From assembly GCA_016743235.1 (NCBI GenBank), contig VRZD01000002.1:186001-250000 (forward strand): a DNA stretch of 64,000 bases. Direction: 5' to 3'. The DNA comes from Pantanalinema sp. GBBB05. GTDB lineage: Bacteria > Cyanobacteriota > Cyanobacteriia > Leptolyngbyales > Leptolyngbyaceae. The notes below the pieces were generated by a model. That model worked only from the letters and a program-made list of their open reading frames with translations. It did not search any database and had not been told where the DNA came from. The translations under genes were made by a program, and so were the position numbers. Shown here in pieces: positions 27,434 to 36,618 of the stretch. How positions within the stretch are numbered: the first letter of the stretch is position 1; every line of letters starts with the position of its first letter.

Positions 27434-28318
27434 ATGGTAAATTTTACACAGCTTGCCTTATTGCAGCAGGGCATAGAGACGTGGGAAACCTGGCGATCGC
27501 AGCATCCTCAGGCAACCGTAGACTTGAGTGGAGCTGATTTACGGGGAGTCAACTTACAGGGCATCAACCTGAAAGGTGCCAATCTAAAGGGTGCTAATCT
27601 AGCAGGCGCCAATCTGCGGGCAGCCACTTTAAATATTGCCAATCTCAGCCATGCCATCCTAGTAGACGCCATCCTGAGTGGTGCAGAAATGATTGATACG
27701 GTGTTGGTGGCCGCAGATTTGACCCAGGCTAACCTGGAAAATGCCAATTTGATTGGTGCGGATTTAAGAACGACCACTTTACAAGCTGCCATTTTAACGG
27801 GGGCAAATCTGATTGGCACAGAACTCCATCGCGCCAATTTACGAGCGGCTGACCTCACGGCTGCCAATCTATGCCGCACCGATTTGAGTGAGGCAATTTT
27901 GCTACACGCTGATTTGGGACATGCCAATCTCAGTGGAGCCAATTTGCACCAGGCCGAACTCAGTGAAACCCACTTATATCGAACCAATTTTCATAAAGCG
28001 AATTTAAGGGCGACGCATCTAAATGGAGCCTATTTATATGGAGCCAACTTAAGTGAAGCGATTTTAACCACGGCGGATTTGCGGTGGGCAATTCTACGGC
28101 GGGCAAATTTAAATGCAACGGATTGCCGTCGAGCCACCCTACGCGGTGCCAATTTGAGAGAAGCCAGGCTGCAATATACCGATTTACGCGGGGCTAACCT
28201 GCGGGGAGTTCAGTTCAGTCACACCGATTTAACTGGAGCGATCGTGGATGAAACGACTGTCGTTGATGCGCCTCTCCCGATCGCCGCTTCCAGTTTCCCT
28301 AGCCAGAAGTTAGACTAA
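27434..28318 (+). CDS. Pentapeptide repeat protein
   Basis: 294 residues, of which about 28-275 are tandem A(D/N)LXX pentapeptides (ADLRGVNLQGINLKGANLKGA and so on), predicted to form a right-handed quadrilateral beta-helix. A short N-terminal helix (LALLQQGIETWETWRSQHP) caps it. No membrane helix. It starts 3 bases after ccmP and is probably cotranscribed; whether it works with carboxysomes is only a guess from position. The stop overlaps that of the opposing ComFB-like gene by 4 bases. Confidence 0.9.
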   Translation: MVNFTQLALLQQGIETWETWRSQHPQATVDLSGADLRGVNLQGINLKGANLKGANLAGANLRAATLNIANLSHAILVDAILSGAEMIDTVLVAADLTQANLENANLIGADLRTTTLQAAILTGANLIGTELHRANLRAADLTAANLCRTDLSEAILLHADLGHANLSGANLHQAELSETHLYRTNFHKANLRATHLNGAYLYGANLSEAILTTADLRWAILRRANLNATDCRRATLRGANLREARLQYTDLRGANLRGVQFSHTDLTGAIVDETTVVDAPLPIAASSFPSQKLD

Positions 28319-28674
28319 CCAAACCAATCCGAAGGTGCTAACCCAGCATCAACTTCTGCCGGAATGTGATGTCCGACCCAATCCGCATTGTCTTCGATCA
28401 CTTTAGGAATGCCTTCTGCCACTTTTTCTTGAAGTTGGCAGCGCACGGGTTTAGGAACTAAAGTTCGATCAATAACAATAGATGCTTCCTCTGCTTCTGC
28501 TTCTACCATGCCGTAACAGACCGGAGCAGCATTCAAGACATAGGTAATTAGTTTTTGCCGCAATTCTGGAATCGCATACGCATTACGGTAAGGATGATAA
28601 TGCTGATGCTCCAGAGCAGTTTCGATCGCTTCAACGATCAGTGGTAATGCCAAATTGGTAATCGTCTTAGACAT
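28315..28674 (-). CDS. ComFB-like (late competence development) family protein
   Basis: 119 residues. The central pattern VEAIETALEHQHYHPYRNAYAIPELRQKLITYVLNAAPVCYGMVE (given here as residue ranges about 14-58) follows the ComFB family layout of a helix, a Y-P-Y-R/N-N motif and R-x-K-L/D-x-x-x-Y-V-L-N. Cyanobacterial ComFB-type proteins have been described as cyclic di-nucleotide binders controlling motility and competence; this member is assigned by pattern only. It lacks the paired cysteines of some ComFBs. Convergent with the pentapeptide gene. Confidence 0.72.
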   Translation of the reverse strand: MSKTITNLALPLIVEAIETALEHQHYHPYRNAYAIPELRQKLITYVLNAAPVCYGMVEAEAEEASIVIDRTLVPKPVRCQLQEKVAEGIPKVIEDNADWVGHHIPAEVDAGLAPSDWFG

Positions 28675-29664
28675 TTTCTTAACCCCCAGCTTACCGAGTC
28701 ATCAGTGTGTATTAAAACTTTCGTCAACGCCTTGCTCGTTGAAACCGTTTAATTCACTCCTCTATTGAGCCAACTAACTCAAATTCACCAATTTTGTCTC
28801 TGTTTAGGTGTCAATCTTGCGAGGTTTCAACAACATTAGTTGGAGCCATCTATCGCAGCGCTCTGATAGAAGCATGGCTGCTCAAATAGATGCTCCTGCA
28901 ATAGCGAACAGGGTTGAACAAATTAAACACTAGCGGTGAGGCATCACTAGTTAGCATAGCGAATACATATCCTCAGCTTTTGAGCAGAGTTACAAGCTCA
29001 GACCGAAATCCAAACACTAAGGTAGTTGACCTACACAGGCTATGCCAGTCATACCGGAAATTACGTACTTTGTGAAGAGAAAAGCACTTTGCCAATCGGT
29101 TCGGGAACAAACGGATATTTTCCTAATTCTAATCGTAAGTTCCAGCAAGTCAGTTATGCGATCTCTTAACAAGAATTATTACTATTATTTCCGAATAAAT
29201 TTAGCATTTTGTATCACTACGGCGATCAATTAACTACACCAACAAAGGTATAACAAAGTCATTTTTATCATGCAATATCATGTCATCTCATGCGAATTTC
29301 TAGTGAAATCACGAGCAACTCTGATCACAAGCGATCGCCGTCCAATCAGCCACTCAAGGTCAAATTATTTTGATTAGTTGGTTCGGGCTACAGCAAACTA
29401 AGACGATCGGTTTTAGCGGTTTAAAACCGGGATAGTTCGAACCCTAGGTTTTGTTAGAAAATATTACGAATTTACAGTAATCCCTGAAATTGCTTGGAAT
29501 TCACTGGGCGATTCAGCAGCACTTCCAGCAACCATTCCACCTGGATTAGTCCACCACTTGCCACGAGTGGCTCATTCCCACTGAACTAATTGCTGGACAC
29601 GCCCTAACGGTAGCGTACACTAGGAAATTGGTGGTTCAACTTACCCTGAGTAAGGCAATGCAGC
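28675..29664. other. 990-base gap without a convincing gene; contains imperfect hairpins
   Basis: No frame here has both a ribosome site and protein-like composition; a 63-codon frame at 29042-29233 lacks both. An 11-bp stem with one bulge, ggagccatctat/atagatgctcc, lies at 28842-28896, and actag...ctagt at 28929-28951. A further stem, cggtttt/aaaaccg, occurs near 29410-29431 followed by a TTCGAACC string. It could host a small RNA or long leader of the PhoD gene. Confidence 0.45.
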
Positions 29665-32064
29665 ATGAAATCCTGGGTTCCCTTGCGCAATCGCCTGAGT
29701 CAATTACCGTTGATTCTGGCAGGTCCGATGCTGCGTCATACCGAACCTGATACGGTCACTGTCTGGGTTGCTCTCCAAACAGCTTGTCATGTCACGTTGG
29801 AGATTTACGCCACTGAAGCTGAAGGCACCCGCATCACCCAGCAATTATTTCAGGGCGATCGCTCGACCGTTGCGATCGGTAAGTATGTCCATCTAGTAGC
29901 TGTTACAGCCAAGGCAAACGGACAACCAGTTTTGCAGCCTGGGTGCTTGTATGCTTACAATTTGCAGTTTGCGGTGAACGAGGATGAGAATTATCCTAGC
30001 AGCAAAATTCTCGTCCAAGAAGGAAATTTGCTGCCACTGCAAGCAGCGCTTACTTCATCGCTGTTACCCCAAGTCCCAATTAGCTACTTCGCCCATCAAT
30101 TACCCACCTTCGCCCTACCGCCTGCAAATTTACACCAGGTCAAGCTAGCCCATGGCTCCTGTCGTAAGTTGCATGGGAAAGGGCAAGATACCTTACCCAT
30201 TTTGGATGATTGGATTCAGACTCAAGCGGGCCATCCCGACGATCGCCTCCACCAATTGTTTTTAACAGGTGATCAAATCTATGGTGACGATGTTGCCGAT
30301 CCCTTACTTTGGCAACTGACTGAAGCTGGAGATAGCTTATTAGGCTGGCAAGAAGCATTACCCCTGACTCATTCTGCCCAGGTGTACGCGGAGGATTGCC
30401 TGCCTGGACAGCGTAGCACGATCGCAGAACAGGAAGCTGGCTTTACAGCGGGGCTGCCCAAGCAAGCTGAATACGCCAAAAGCCATCTTTTCAGCCTGGG
30501 CGAGTATATGGCGATCTACCTGTTCTCTTGGTCACAAACTTTATGGACAGAACCGTTACCCGCCGGTGAGGAATTTAGCCGATCGACCCAGTACACCCGA
30601 CTATGGCAGCAAGACACAGAAGAATTAACTCGCTTTACCCAGACCCTATGGAAGGTGCGGCGGCTAGTCGCCAATGTCCCCACCTACATGATTTTTGATG
30701 ACCATGACATCAGTGACGATTGGTACTTAAACCAAGCCTGGTGTCTACGGGTTTTGGGTAAACCGTTAGGGAAACGGGTAGTACAAAATGGGTTGCTTGC
30801 TTATGCGTTATGCCAAGCCTGGGGCAATACTCCTGCCCAATTTCAACCTGAACAGGTCGGGGCAACGCTGTTGCAAGCAGCAACCACCTGGGTCGCTTCC
30901 GCTGGAACCGATACCGTGGCTCATGCGACGATCGAGCGCTGCTTAGGACTGCCTCCAACTGACTCCTTAACGGGTCTACCGCAGATGCAGATGGATCAGG
31001 ATGTCCTGATCCTGGCGCATGATCCGCAAGCGCTCAACTGGCACTACACGATTCGAACGTCATGCTATGAAGTCTTGGTGCTTGATACCCGAACTTGGCG
31101 AGGCTATCCGGCTGGGGCAGCAACTCCCGTTGCACCACCGATGTTACTCAGTCCTACCGCATTTGAGCGCCAAATCCGCGAACCACTGGAAATGACCGAT
31201 CGCCTGATCGAGGCTGGTCAATCGACAATTCAACTGGCACTCGTTATTGCGCCAACTAATCTGGTGAGTTTGCAGTTGATCGATTGGGTGCAGCACCGGC
31301 ATTTGGAGCGCCGTAACGTGTTTGAACATGATGTTGGGGATGCCTGGAATGTGCATAAGGCTGCATTAGCCGAGCTGCTGTCTACGTTATTTGAACATCG
31401 CGATCGCGTGGTAATTTTATCCGGTGATATTCACTACGGAGCAATGGTGCGCTTAGATTATTGGACACTCCAACCACAGCCACAACCGCATGTTCTCGCC
31501 CAACTTACCTCCAGTGCCCTGAAAAATTCCGAATGGAAAACGCGCGTCATCCACACTAAGGCAAAATCATTATTGCCGGAACGCAACCGCAGTTGGATTG
31601 CTTGGCACCAATCTCATGACATTCATGAGGTGCGATCGCTGAAGCCCTATCTCCGCCCAGCCCATCCAGCCTCTAAGCTTGACCAATCCCCACCGGATTG
31701 GGGTTACTCAATTGCCTGGGTGAAACGCCAACCAGCCCAACCGCTCGCTTGGGCAAATCTCAGTCACTGGCGGTTGCCCTCGCAGCGACGCTCAAGTTGG
31801 TCAATTCGCTTATATCGCTGGATTGCCCAACTCTGGCGCAATCGCTGGTGGCAGGAAGGTCACGAAGTTGTCGGCTTAAATAACATTGGGCTGGTGAGAT
31901 TTCAGCCATCCTCGGAACCCGATTCGGCAATTGTCATTCAAGACCTATTCTGGTATGCCCCTTGGAACCCTAACCGCGTTGTCTCTAGCCGATTTCAGAC
32001 ATCGCTGGATTTAGGAGTGTTGCCGTCTCCTCCCAACGATCGCCGCCCTTCCACTTCGCATTAA
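29665..32064 (+). CDS. PhoD-like phosphatase / metallophosphoesterase
   Basis: 799 residues. An N-terminal beta-sandwich (AGPMLRHTEPDTVTVWVAL, as in PhoD families) is followed by the metallophosphatase core: KLAHGSCRK, LFLTGDQIYGDD, MIFDDHDISDDW and VVILSGDIHYGAMV, which supply Asp, Asn/Asp and His metal ligands. The PhoD family cleaves phosphodiesters or monoesters using Ca2+/Fe3+. Here the long form has no visible signal peptide or Tat motif, so the periplasmic location usual for PhoD is doubtful. Nothing regulating it (such as a Pho box) was recognised. It is followed by a GDP-fucose synthase gene at 132 bases. Confidence 0.88.
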   Translation: MKSWVPLRNRLSQLPLILAGPMLRHTEPDTVTVWVALQTACHVTLEIYATEAEGTRITQQLFQGDRSTVAIGKYVHLVAVTAKANGQPVLQPGCLYAYNLQFAVNEDENYPSSKILVQEGNLLPLQAALTSSLLPQVPISYFAHQLPTFALPPANLHQVKLAHGSCRKLHGKGQDTLPILDDWIQTQAGHPDDRLHQLFLTGDQIYGDDVADPLLWQLTEAGDSLLGWQEALPLTHSAQVYAEDCLPGQRSTIAEQEAGFTAGLPKQAEYAKSHLFSLGEYMAIYLFSWSQTLWTEPLPAGEEFSRSTQYTRLWQQDTEELTRFTQTLWKVRRLVANVPTYMIFDDHDISDDWYLNQAWCLRVLGKPLGKRVVQNGLLAYALCQAWGNTPAQFQPEQVGATLLQAATTWVASAGTDTVAHATIERCLGLPPTDSLTGLPQMQMDQDVLILAHDPQALNWHYTIRTSCYEVLVLDTRTWRGYPAGAATPVAPPMLLSPTAFERQIREPLEMTDRLIEAGQSTIQLALVIAPTNLVSLQLIDWVQHRHLERRNVFEHDVGDAWNVHKAALAELLSTLFEHRDRVVILSGDIHYGAMVRLDYWTLQPQPQPHVLAQLTSSALKNSEWKTRVIHTKAKSLLPERNRSWIAWHQSHDIHEVRSLKPYLRPAHPASKLDQSPPDWGYSIAWVKRQPAQPLAWANLSHWRLPSQRRSSWSIRLYRWIAQLWRNRWWQEGHEVVGLNNIGLVRFQPSSEPDSAIVIQDLFWYAPWNPNRVVSSRFQTSLDLGVLPSPPNDRRPSTSH

Positions 32065-32196
32065 TTACTATCGCCGCTTTTTGCGACCAGCAGCCTTTCA
32101 CAATAGTTACGACTATCGTTGTCATCCACAACTAGCTCTGATAGGTATGCTGAAAGTCACCCGCAATTGTCGCGCACAGGTAAGGGAGCACCATCA

Positions 32197-33147
32197 ATGG
32201 GTTCAGCCAGCTTAGATTTGGAGAATAAGCGGATTTTAGTAACAGGAGGGGCAGGATTCCTGGGACGACAGGTAATTGCCCAATTGCTCCAGGCAGGCGC
32301 CGATCGCGGTCAGATTACCGTCCCCCGATCGCAGGAGTGGGATCTGCGGATTTGGGAAAACTGTCAGCGTCTGGTCGAGCAGCAGGAGATTGTTATTCAT
32401 CTAGCGGCTCATGTTGGGGGAATTGGTTTAAACCGGGAAAAACCGGCTGAGTTGTTTTACGACAACCTAATCATGGGGACGCAGCTGATTCATGCCGCGT
32501 ATCAGGCTGGCGTCCAGAAATTTGTGTGTATTGGCACGATCTGTGCCTATCCCAAATTTACACCCGTGCCCTTTCGGGAAGACGATTTATGGAATGGCTA
32601 TCCCGAAGAAACAAATGCCCCCTATGGCATCGCCAAAAAAGCTCTCTTGGTGCAGCTCCAAGCCTATCGTCAGCAATATGGCTTTGATGGCATTTATCTG
32701 CTGCCCGTGAATCTCTATGGTCCAGAAGATAATTTTGATCCACGCAGCTCCCATGTGATTCCAGCCTTAATTCGCAAAGTCTATGAGGCACAACAACGGG
32801 GCGATCGCCAGCTAGCGGTGTGGGGAGATGGTAGTCCCACGCGGGAATTTCTCTACTCCCAGGATGCCGCCCGAGGTATTGTCATGGGTACTCAACAGTA
32901 CAGTGATGCCGAACCGATTAATCTGGGCACGGGCACAGAAATTTCCATTAAAGATCTAGTGCAGTTGATTGGTGAACTGATGCAGTTTGATGGTGAAATC
33001 ATCTGGCAAACCGAGCAACCGAATGGTCAGCCCCGCCGTTGTCTAGATACGACTCGTGCCAAAGCTGCCTTTGGCTTTACGGCTGAAATTGGTCTACGAG
33101 AAGGGTTAGAGCAAACGATCGCCTGGTATCGTCGCCACGCGGCTTAA
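32197..33147 (+). CDS. fcl: GDP-L-fucose synthase
   Basis: 316 residues from ATG 32197 (AAGGGAG 9 bases upstream; an upstream TTG would add a non-conserved tail). The Rossmann motif is GGAGFLG (17-23). The catalytic Tyr-x-x-x-Lys lies in APYGIAKK, with [14 protein letters not shown] as the Ser/Thr element and [14 protein letters not shown] for substrate binding. It converts GDP-4-keto-6-deoxymannose to GDP-L-fucose with NADPH, feeding surface polysaccharides. The partner GDP-mannose dehydratase gene is not in this window. Confidence 0.92.
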   Translation: MGSASLDLENKRILVTGGAGFLGRQVIAQLLQAGADRGQITVPRSQEWDLRIWENCQRLVEQQEIVIHLAAHVGGIGLNREKPAELFYDNLIMGTQLIHAAYQAGVQKFVCIGTICAYPKFTPVPFREDDLWNGYPEETNAPYGIAKKALLVQLQAYRQQYGFDGIYLLPVNLYGPEDNFDPRSSHVIPALIRKVYEAQQRGDRQLAVWGDGSPTREFLYSQDAARGIVMGTQQYSDAEPINLGTGTEISIKDLVQLIGELMQFDGEIIWQTEQPNGQPRRCLDTTRAKAAFGFTAEIGLREGLEQTIAWYRRHAA

Positions 33148-33238
33148 ATCACCAGACTGAGGTTGCGTTGCGTTTTGTGAAGCGCAATGAGCTAATCTGT
33201 TGGTTGGACAAGTTGAGCAATTTTTTGAGGAGTCACTC

Positions 33239-33688
33239 GTGGAACGGACATTTTTGGCCATCAAGCCGGATGGTGTACAGCGGAAATTGATTGGCGAAAT
33301 TATTCGACGGTTTGAAGCCAAAGGCTTTACGTTAGTGGGTTTGAAGCTGATGCAAGTCAGCCGAGAATTGGCAGAAGCCCATTACGGCGTTCACAGAGAA
33401 AAACCTTTCTTCGCTGGATTAGTCAACTTCATTACGTCTGGTCCCGTTGTAGCGATGGTTTGGGAAGGGGATGGAGTAGTTGCGGCGGCTAGAAAGGTGA
33501 TTGGCGCTACCAATCCACTCACTGCCGAACCCGGCACGATTCGCGGCGATTATGGCGCTAATATCGGTCGCAATATTATCCACGGTTCGGATGCAGTCGA
33601 AACCGCCCAAACGGAAATTAACCTCTGGTTCAAAGAAGAAGAATTAGTCAGTTGGCAACCCACCCTATTATCTTGGATTTACGAGTAA
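33239..33688 (+). CDS. ndk: Nucleoside diphosphate kinase
   Basis: 149 residues, the family's usual length. GAGGAG lies 6 bases before the GTG at 33239, which gives the standard N-terminus [15 protein letters not shown]. The active-site histidine is in [12 protein letters not shown]. It transfers the gamma phosphate between nucleoside triphosphates and diphosphates through phospho-His. A GTAGGGA-type hairpin follows the stop at 33708-33735. Confidence 0.95.
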   Translation: MERTFLAIKPDGVQRKLIGEIIRRFEAKGFTLVGLKLMQVSRELAEAHYGVHREKPFFAGLVNFITSGPVVAMVWEGDGVVAAARKVIGATNPLTAEPGTIRGDYGANIGRNIIHGSDAVETAQTEINLWFKEEELVSWQPTLLSWIYE

Positions 33689-33707
33689 TCCTTGGTCGCT
33701 AAATGCT

Positions 33708-33735
33708 GTAGGGATGGATAGATCAACATCCCTAC
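33708..33735. repeat. GTAGGGA-type hairpin after ndk
   Basis: gtagggatg (33708-33716) pairs exactly with catccctac (33727-33735) around a 10-base loop, with no U-tract. Related to the elements at 47084-47111 and, weakly, 36619-36646. Confidence 0.5.
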
Positions 33736-33830
33736 TCATCTCCTACTTCATCAAGTGATTAGATTGAATTGGCTCCCCTCGCCCCTGATAATAATTAATT
33801 GTTAACAAACCCACGGGGAAATAGGTTCGC

Positions 33831-34514
33831 ATGACGGCACTCGATGATAAGACGATCGTTCGGGATTATTTTAATGCCACCGGGTTCGATCGCTGGCGCC
33901 GGATTTATGGCGATGGCGAAGTCAATAAAGTCCAACTAGACATTCGCACGGGTCATCAACAAACAGTCGATACAGTACTGGCATGGTTGCGGGCGGATGG
34001 CAATCTCCCCGCCCTATCAATTTGTGATGCCGGATGTGGCGTTGGTAGCCTTAGCATTCCCTTAGCAGAAGCGGGAGCCCAGGTGTTTGCCAGCGACATT
34101 TCTGAAAAAATGATCGAAGAAGCCAAAACCAGAGCGACTGAGGAGTTAGGGCAAAGCCAAAATCCTGTGTTTGAAGTGCATGATCTGGAATCGTTAACAG
34201 GTCGCTATCACACGGTGATTTGTCTAGATGTATTGATCCATTATCCCCAGGATAAAGCCGCAGAAATGATCTCTCATCTCAGCTCGCTCGCTGAATCTCG
34301 GTTGATTCTCAGCTTTGCCCCTAAGACCCCGTGCTATACGTTACTCAAACGAATTGGCGATTTCTTCCCTGGTCCCAGTAAAGCCACTCGCGCTTATCTC
34401 CATAAGGAGTCCGATGTCGTAAAGATTCTGGAAGGACTGGGTTGGAAAATGCAGCGGAACACAATGACTAAAACGCGCTTTTACTTCTCGCGCTTATTGG
34501 AAGCGACCCGTTAA
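33831..34514 (+). CDS. chlM: Magnesium-protoporphyrin IX methyltransferase
   Basis: 227 residues, the usual ChlM length. The N-terminal KTIVRDYFNATGFDRWRRIYGDG is diagnostic for ChlM/BchM. The SAM-binding motif is ICDAGCGVGSLSIPLAEAGA, followed by ASDIS and VICLDVLIHYP; the C-terminus has ARAYLHKE-like RAYLHKESDV. It methylates Mg-protoporphyrin IX for chlorophyll synthesis, associated with thylakoid or envelope membrane. It starts at ATG 33831. It ends at a set of three hairpins, convergent with marR. Confidence 0.95.
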   Translation: MTALDDKTIVRDYFNATGFDRWRRIYGDGEVNKVQLDIRTGHQQTVDTVLAWLRADGNLPALSICDAGCGVGSLSIPLAEAGAQVFASDISEKMIEEAKTRATEELGQSQNPVFEVHDLESLTGRYHTVICLDVLIHYPQDKAAEMISHLSSLAESRLILSFAPKTPCYTLLKRIGDFFPGPSKATRAYLHKESDVVKILEGLGWKMQRNTMTKTRFYFSRLLEATR

Positions 34515-34531
34515 GGTTTGGGAATTCGAAC

Positions 34532-34587
34532 AGAACTAGAGTTCTGCTAGGGGACGATGGCGATCGTCCCCGCTGGCATCAGCGGGA
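34532..34587. terminator. Three consecutive perfect hairpins between chlM and marR
   Basis: cagaact-ag-agttctg (34532-34547), ggggacgat/atcgtcccc (34551-34559, 34564-34572) and cccgctg/cagcggg (34570-34576, 34581-34587). The last two share three bases, so they compete. No T-tract is present on either strand. They probably separate convergent transcripts. Confidence 0.5.
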
Positions 34588-34601
34588 GTCATCCACTGCA
34601 A

Positions 34602-35069
34602 CTAAGCCAGATTGGCAATGATCAGATCAACTAACTCTGACAAGCGTTCTCGTTCGGTTAAAGGAATGCCTTGCATCGCTTGTTCCCGTAGCTCTACCGC
34701 GATCGGGGGCAAAATATCTTCTAATTTCCGTCCCGCATCCGTGAGCCAAATTCGCCAGATACGTCGATCGTTCTGATCCCGTTCCCGACGAATCACTCCA
34801 CGTTCTTCCATGCGATCGAGAACACCAGTTAGAGTCCCGCCGACCTGCTGTAATTTGTCAGCAATACTAGAGGTGGCCAGCCCATCTTCTTCCCATAGGC
34901 AACATAGGACCACCCAATGAAATGGAGTCAATCCGAACGGATCAAGTTGCTCTTGAAAGCGGCGAGCCAGCAGTTGAGACAGCAGCTTAATGCGATAGCC
35001 CATGCCATGCGGAGCCAGTACCGACTGCCAACCTCTGACCAGCTTTTGATCTGTTGATGGAGCTGTCAT
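34602..35069 (-). CDS. MarR family transcriptional regulator
   Basis: 155 residues from ATG 35069 (AAGG 9 bases upstream; a GTG at 35075 is too close to it). It has the MarR layout: an N-terminal helix (MGYRIKLLSQLLARRF), GLTPFHWVVLCCLWE, the recognition helix VGGTLTGVLDRMEERGVI, and the wing RERDQNDRRIWRIWLTDAGR with the conserved D-x-R. It is a dimeric DNA-binding repressor by family. A perfect palindrome gtatcct-t-aggatac 32 bases upstream is a likely autoregulatory operator. The ligand is unknown. Confidence 0.92.
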   Translation of the reverse strand: MTAPSTDQKLVRGWQSVLAPHGMGYRIKLLSQLLARRFQEQLDPFGLTPFHWVVLCCLWEEDGLATSSIADKLQQVGGTLTGVLDRMEERGVIRRERDQNDRRIWRIWLTDAGRKLEDILPPIAVELREQAMQGIPLTERERLSELVDLIIANLA

Positions 35070-35100
35070 CGCCACTTACCTTGATTATTTCGCGCACTTA

Positions 35101-35115
35101 GTATCCTTAGGATAC
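35101..35115. promoter_or_regulatory. Palindromic operator candidate upstream of marR
   Basis: gtatcct-t-aggatac, a perfect 7-1-7 palindrome between sixA and marR, just upstream of the marR start. The size and place fit MarR autoregulation. Confidence 0.55.
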
Positions 35116-35169
35116 ATCACAGCCTGGGTGCTGTCAGTGATTTATAGGAATTACCTGTGATGAGATAAT

Positions 35170-35676
35170 TCATGGTTCCAATACTAGTCGAGGTGGAGTT
35201 AACCAAAATAAAGCACTATTGCCAATCGGTGATCCAGTCTTAGGGAGGGTAAGTCCGATCGCCCCGGCTTTTTTCAGAACCAGGCAGCCTTTAGCACTCC
35301 CCCAGACTAAGGTTTCTGCCCAGGTACTTAACCCGGGTTCATGCCCAACTAATGCTAGACAGGGTTGGTCAGAAAGAGGGGCAGAAGCGAGCCATGCTAG
35401 CCACTCAGACAATTCGCCCCCTGGAGCTAAAGCCGCGATCGTGGCTAACGATTGCCCCAAACCAACCTCTTGGAGAATTTCTGCCGTCTGCCGCGCCCGA
35501 ACTAAAGGACTGGTCAAAATCGAGTCAAAGTGTAATCCCAGATCGCGCAGCCGCTTCGCCACTAAGCGCGTTTTCTTTTTGCCCTCCTCAGTCAGAGGTC
35601 GTTCATCATCGTTGGCATAACTGCCATGCTCCCCTGCCAACCCATGCCGAATCAAATAGAGCTCGATCGTCATCAT
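35170..35676 (-). CDS. sixA: Phosphohistidine phosphatase SixA
   Basis: 168 residues from ATG 35676 (TAGGTG 7 bases upstream; a GTG at 35682 is also open). It is a histidine phosphatase superfamily member: LYLIRHG near the N-terminus supplies the catalytic His, ILTSPLVRARQTAEIL follows, and LALVGHEPGL carries the second His. SixA removes phosphate from histidine, for example on HPt domains or PTS proteins. The gene directly follows the ferredoxin gene and is the last of a three-gene leftward set. Confidence 0.9.
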   Translation of the reverse strand: MMTIELYLIRHGLAGEHGSYANDDERPLTEEGKKKTRLVAKRLRDLGLHFDSILTSPLVRARQTAEILQEVGLGQSLATIAALAPGGELSEWLAWLASAPLSDQPCLALVGHEPGLSTWAETLVWGSAKGCLVLKKAGAIGLTLPKTGSPIGNSALFWLTPPRLVLEP

Positions 35677-35682
35677 GCTCAC

Positions 35683-36000
35683 CTATCGATACAAAGCGGA
35701 GTGATATAACACTTTTTCTTGATGAGTCAGTAAGGTGCAGTCTGACAGAGGAGTTGCCACACAGGTGATGGTGTAGCCAGCTGCCATCTCCTGAGATTGC
35801 AGAAACTTTTGTTCGCTTTGATCGATCGTGCCACTGATAATTTTGGCAACACAAGCCGAACAATCTCCTTGCTTACATCCCGACGGTAAGCGAACCCCTT
35901 GCATTTCGGCACGATCCAAAATGTATTCACCTTCTGGCACGGTGAGCGTACAATCAAGCCCCAGGTCTGGATTCAGTAATCGCACTTGATACACCGTCAT
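35683..36000 (-). CDS. 2Fe-2S ferredoxin (slr0148-like)
   Basis: 105 residues from ATG 36000, which overlaps the stop of the upstream gene as ATGA, a sign of translational coupling. Plant-type cluster ligands are Cys42, Cys47, Cys50 and Cys80 (GCKQGDCSAC ... ITC). The protein starts MTVYQVRLLNPDLGL. Low-potential electron carrier by family, partner unknown. A ferredoxin of this kind lies in the Synechocystis slr0144-slr0152 photosystem II assembly operon; here the equivalent rightward genes begin 690 bases away on the other strand. Orthology to slr0148 is an inference from context. Confidence 0.85.
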   Translation of the reverse strand: MTVYQVRLLNPDLGLDCTLTVPEGEYILDRAEMQGVRLPSGCKQGDCSACVAKIISGTIDQSEQKFLQSQEMAAGYTITCVATPLSDCTLLTHQEKVLYHSALYR

Positions 36001-36392
36001 ACTGCCGCTTCCCCCAAACCGTAGCCCATATCCACCCAATAGTGCCAATCTGCGATCGCTTCTTGGGTCTCCGCATCCGCCTCGATCGGCACAATATTAG
36101 CTAGAGGCACAGCGAACTCATCTTCTAGCTCTTCTTCACGGTAGCGAATATTCACCAACATCTCACGTTCACAGTCCTCTTCGTGAGGCAAGCCTATGAC
36201 CTCGACCACTTCCCCAGCCGTTAACGAGGCTTGGTGACGATTTTTAATCCAATGTGCTTTAAAGGGAAATTGCACTCGATGTTGCAAGTAATAATACCAA
36301 CTCAATCCAGCTTCTGCTTCCTCATAAATATCGACGAATACTTGCATTGCAATGCGTTGTTCACGGTCATCATCTTGGGCTAGCTGGGGCAT
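35997..36392 (-). CDS. Acidic conserved cyanobacterial protein, annotated elsewhere as calcium-binding
   Basis: 131 residues, very acidic. Family-like stretches are MQVFVDIYEEAEAGLSWYYYL, FPFKAHWIKNR, GEVVEVIGLP and the ending AIADWHYWVDMGYGL. I recall cyanobacterial proteins with this WYYYL...DWHYWV pattern labelled 'calcium-binding protein', but see no EF-hand, so the label should be treated with care. It is the first gene of the leftward set, coupled by a 4-base overlap to the ferredoxin gene, and divergent from the V4R gene at 36687. Possibly the counterpart of slr0149. Confidence 0.7.
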   Translation of the reverse strand: MPQLAQDDDREQRIAMQVFVDIYEEAEAGLSWYYYLQHRVQFPFKAHWIKNRHQASLTAGEVVEVIGLPHEEDCEREMLVNIRYREEELEDEFAVPLANIVPIEADAETQEAIADWHYWVDMGYGLGEAAV

Positions 36393-36618
36393 AAATCAAT
36401 ACCACAATTTTTCAGCAGTTGCGAAACGTTAAGCTGAGTTCACAAATCTCTTCATTCAAGGGACCCAGCTTGAGTTAGATCTTGCAAACAGAGGGAATAT
36501 TAAGTCAAGGGCAGACGCAGAGAGTCAGACTTCTCGCTCTCCTGGGTGACAGGGATCATTGATCATTGTCTTGACTAAACGCTCCTTTCTCAAACCTGCT
36601 CAAACGAACTGCATCGTT

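Noticed and set aside
27508..27987. 159-codon minus-strand frame inside the pentapeptide gene
   Set aside because: It is a mirror of the period-15 repeat; its Lys/Ala/Ser periodicity is an artefact of the sense-strand repeats.
29042..29233. 63-codon frame in the long gap
   Set aside because: No ribosome site, odd composition and no family likeness. Treated as chance.
29380..29460. tRNA-like piece with TTCGAACC near a stem
   Set aside because: Only the TTCGAAC loop string fits. No 5-bp T stem, no acceptor pairing and no anticodon arm could be drawn on either strand.
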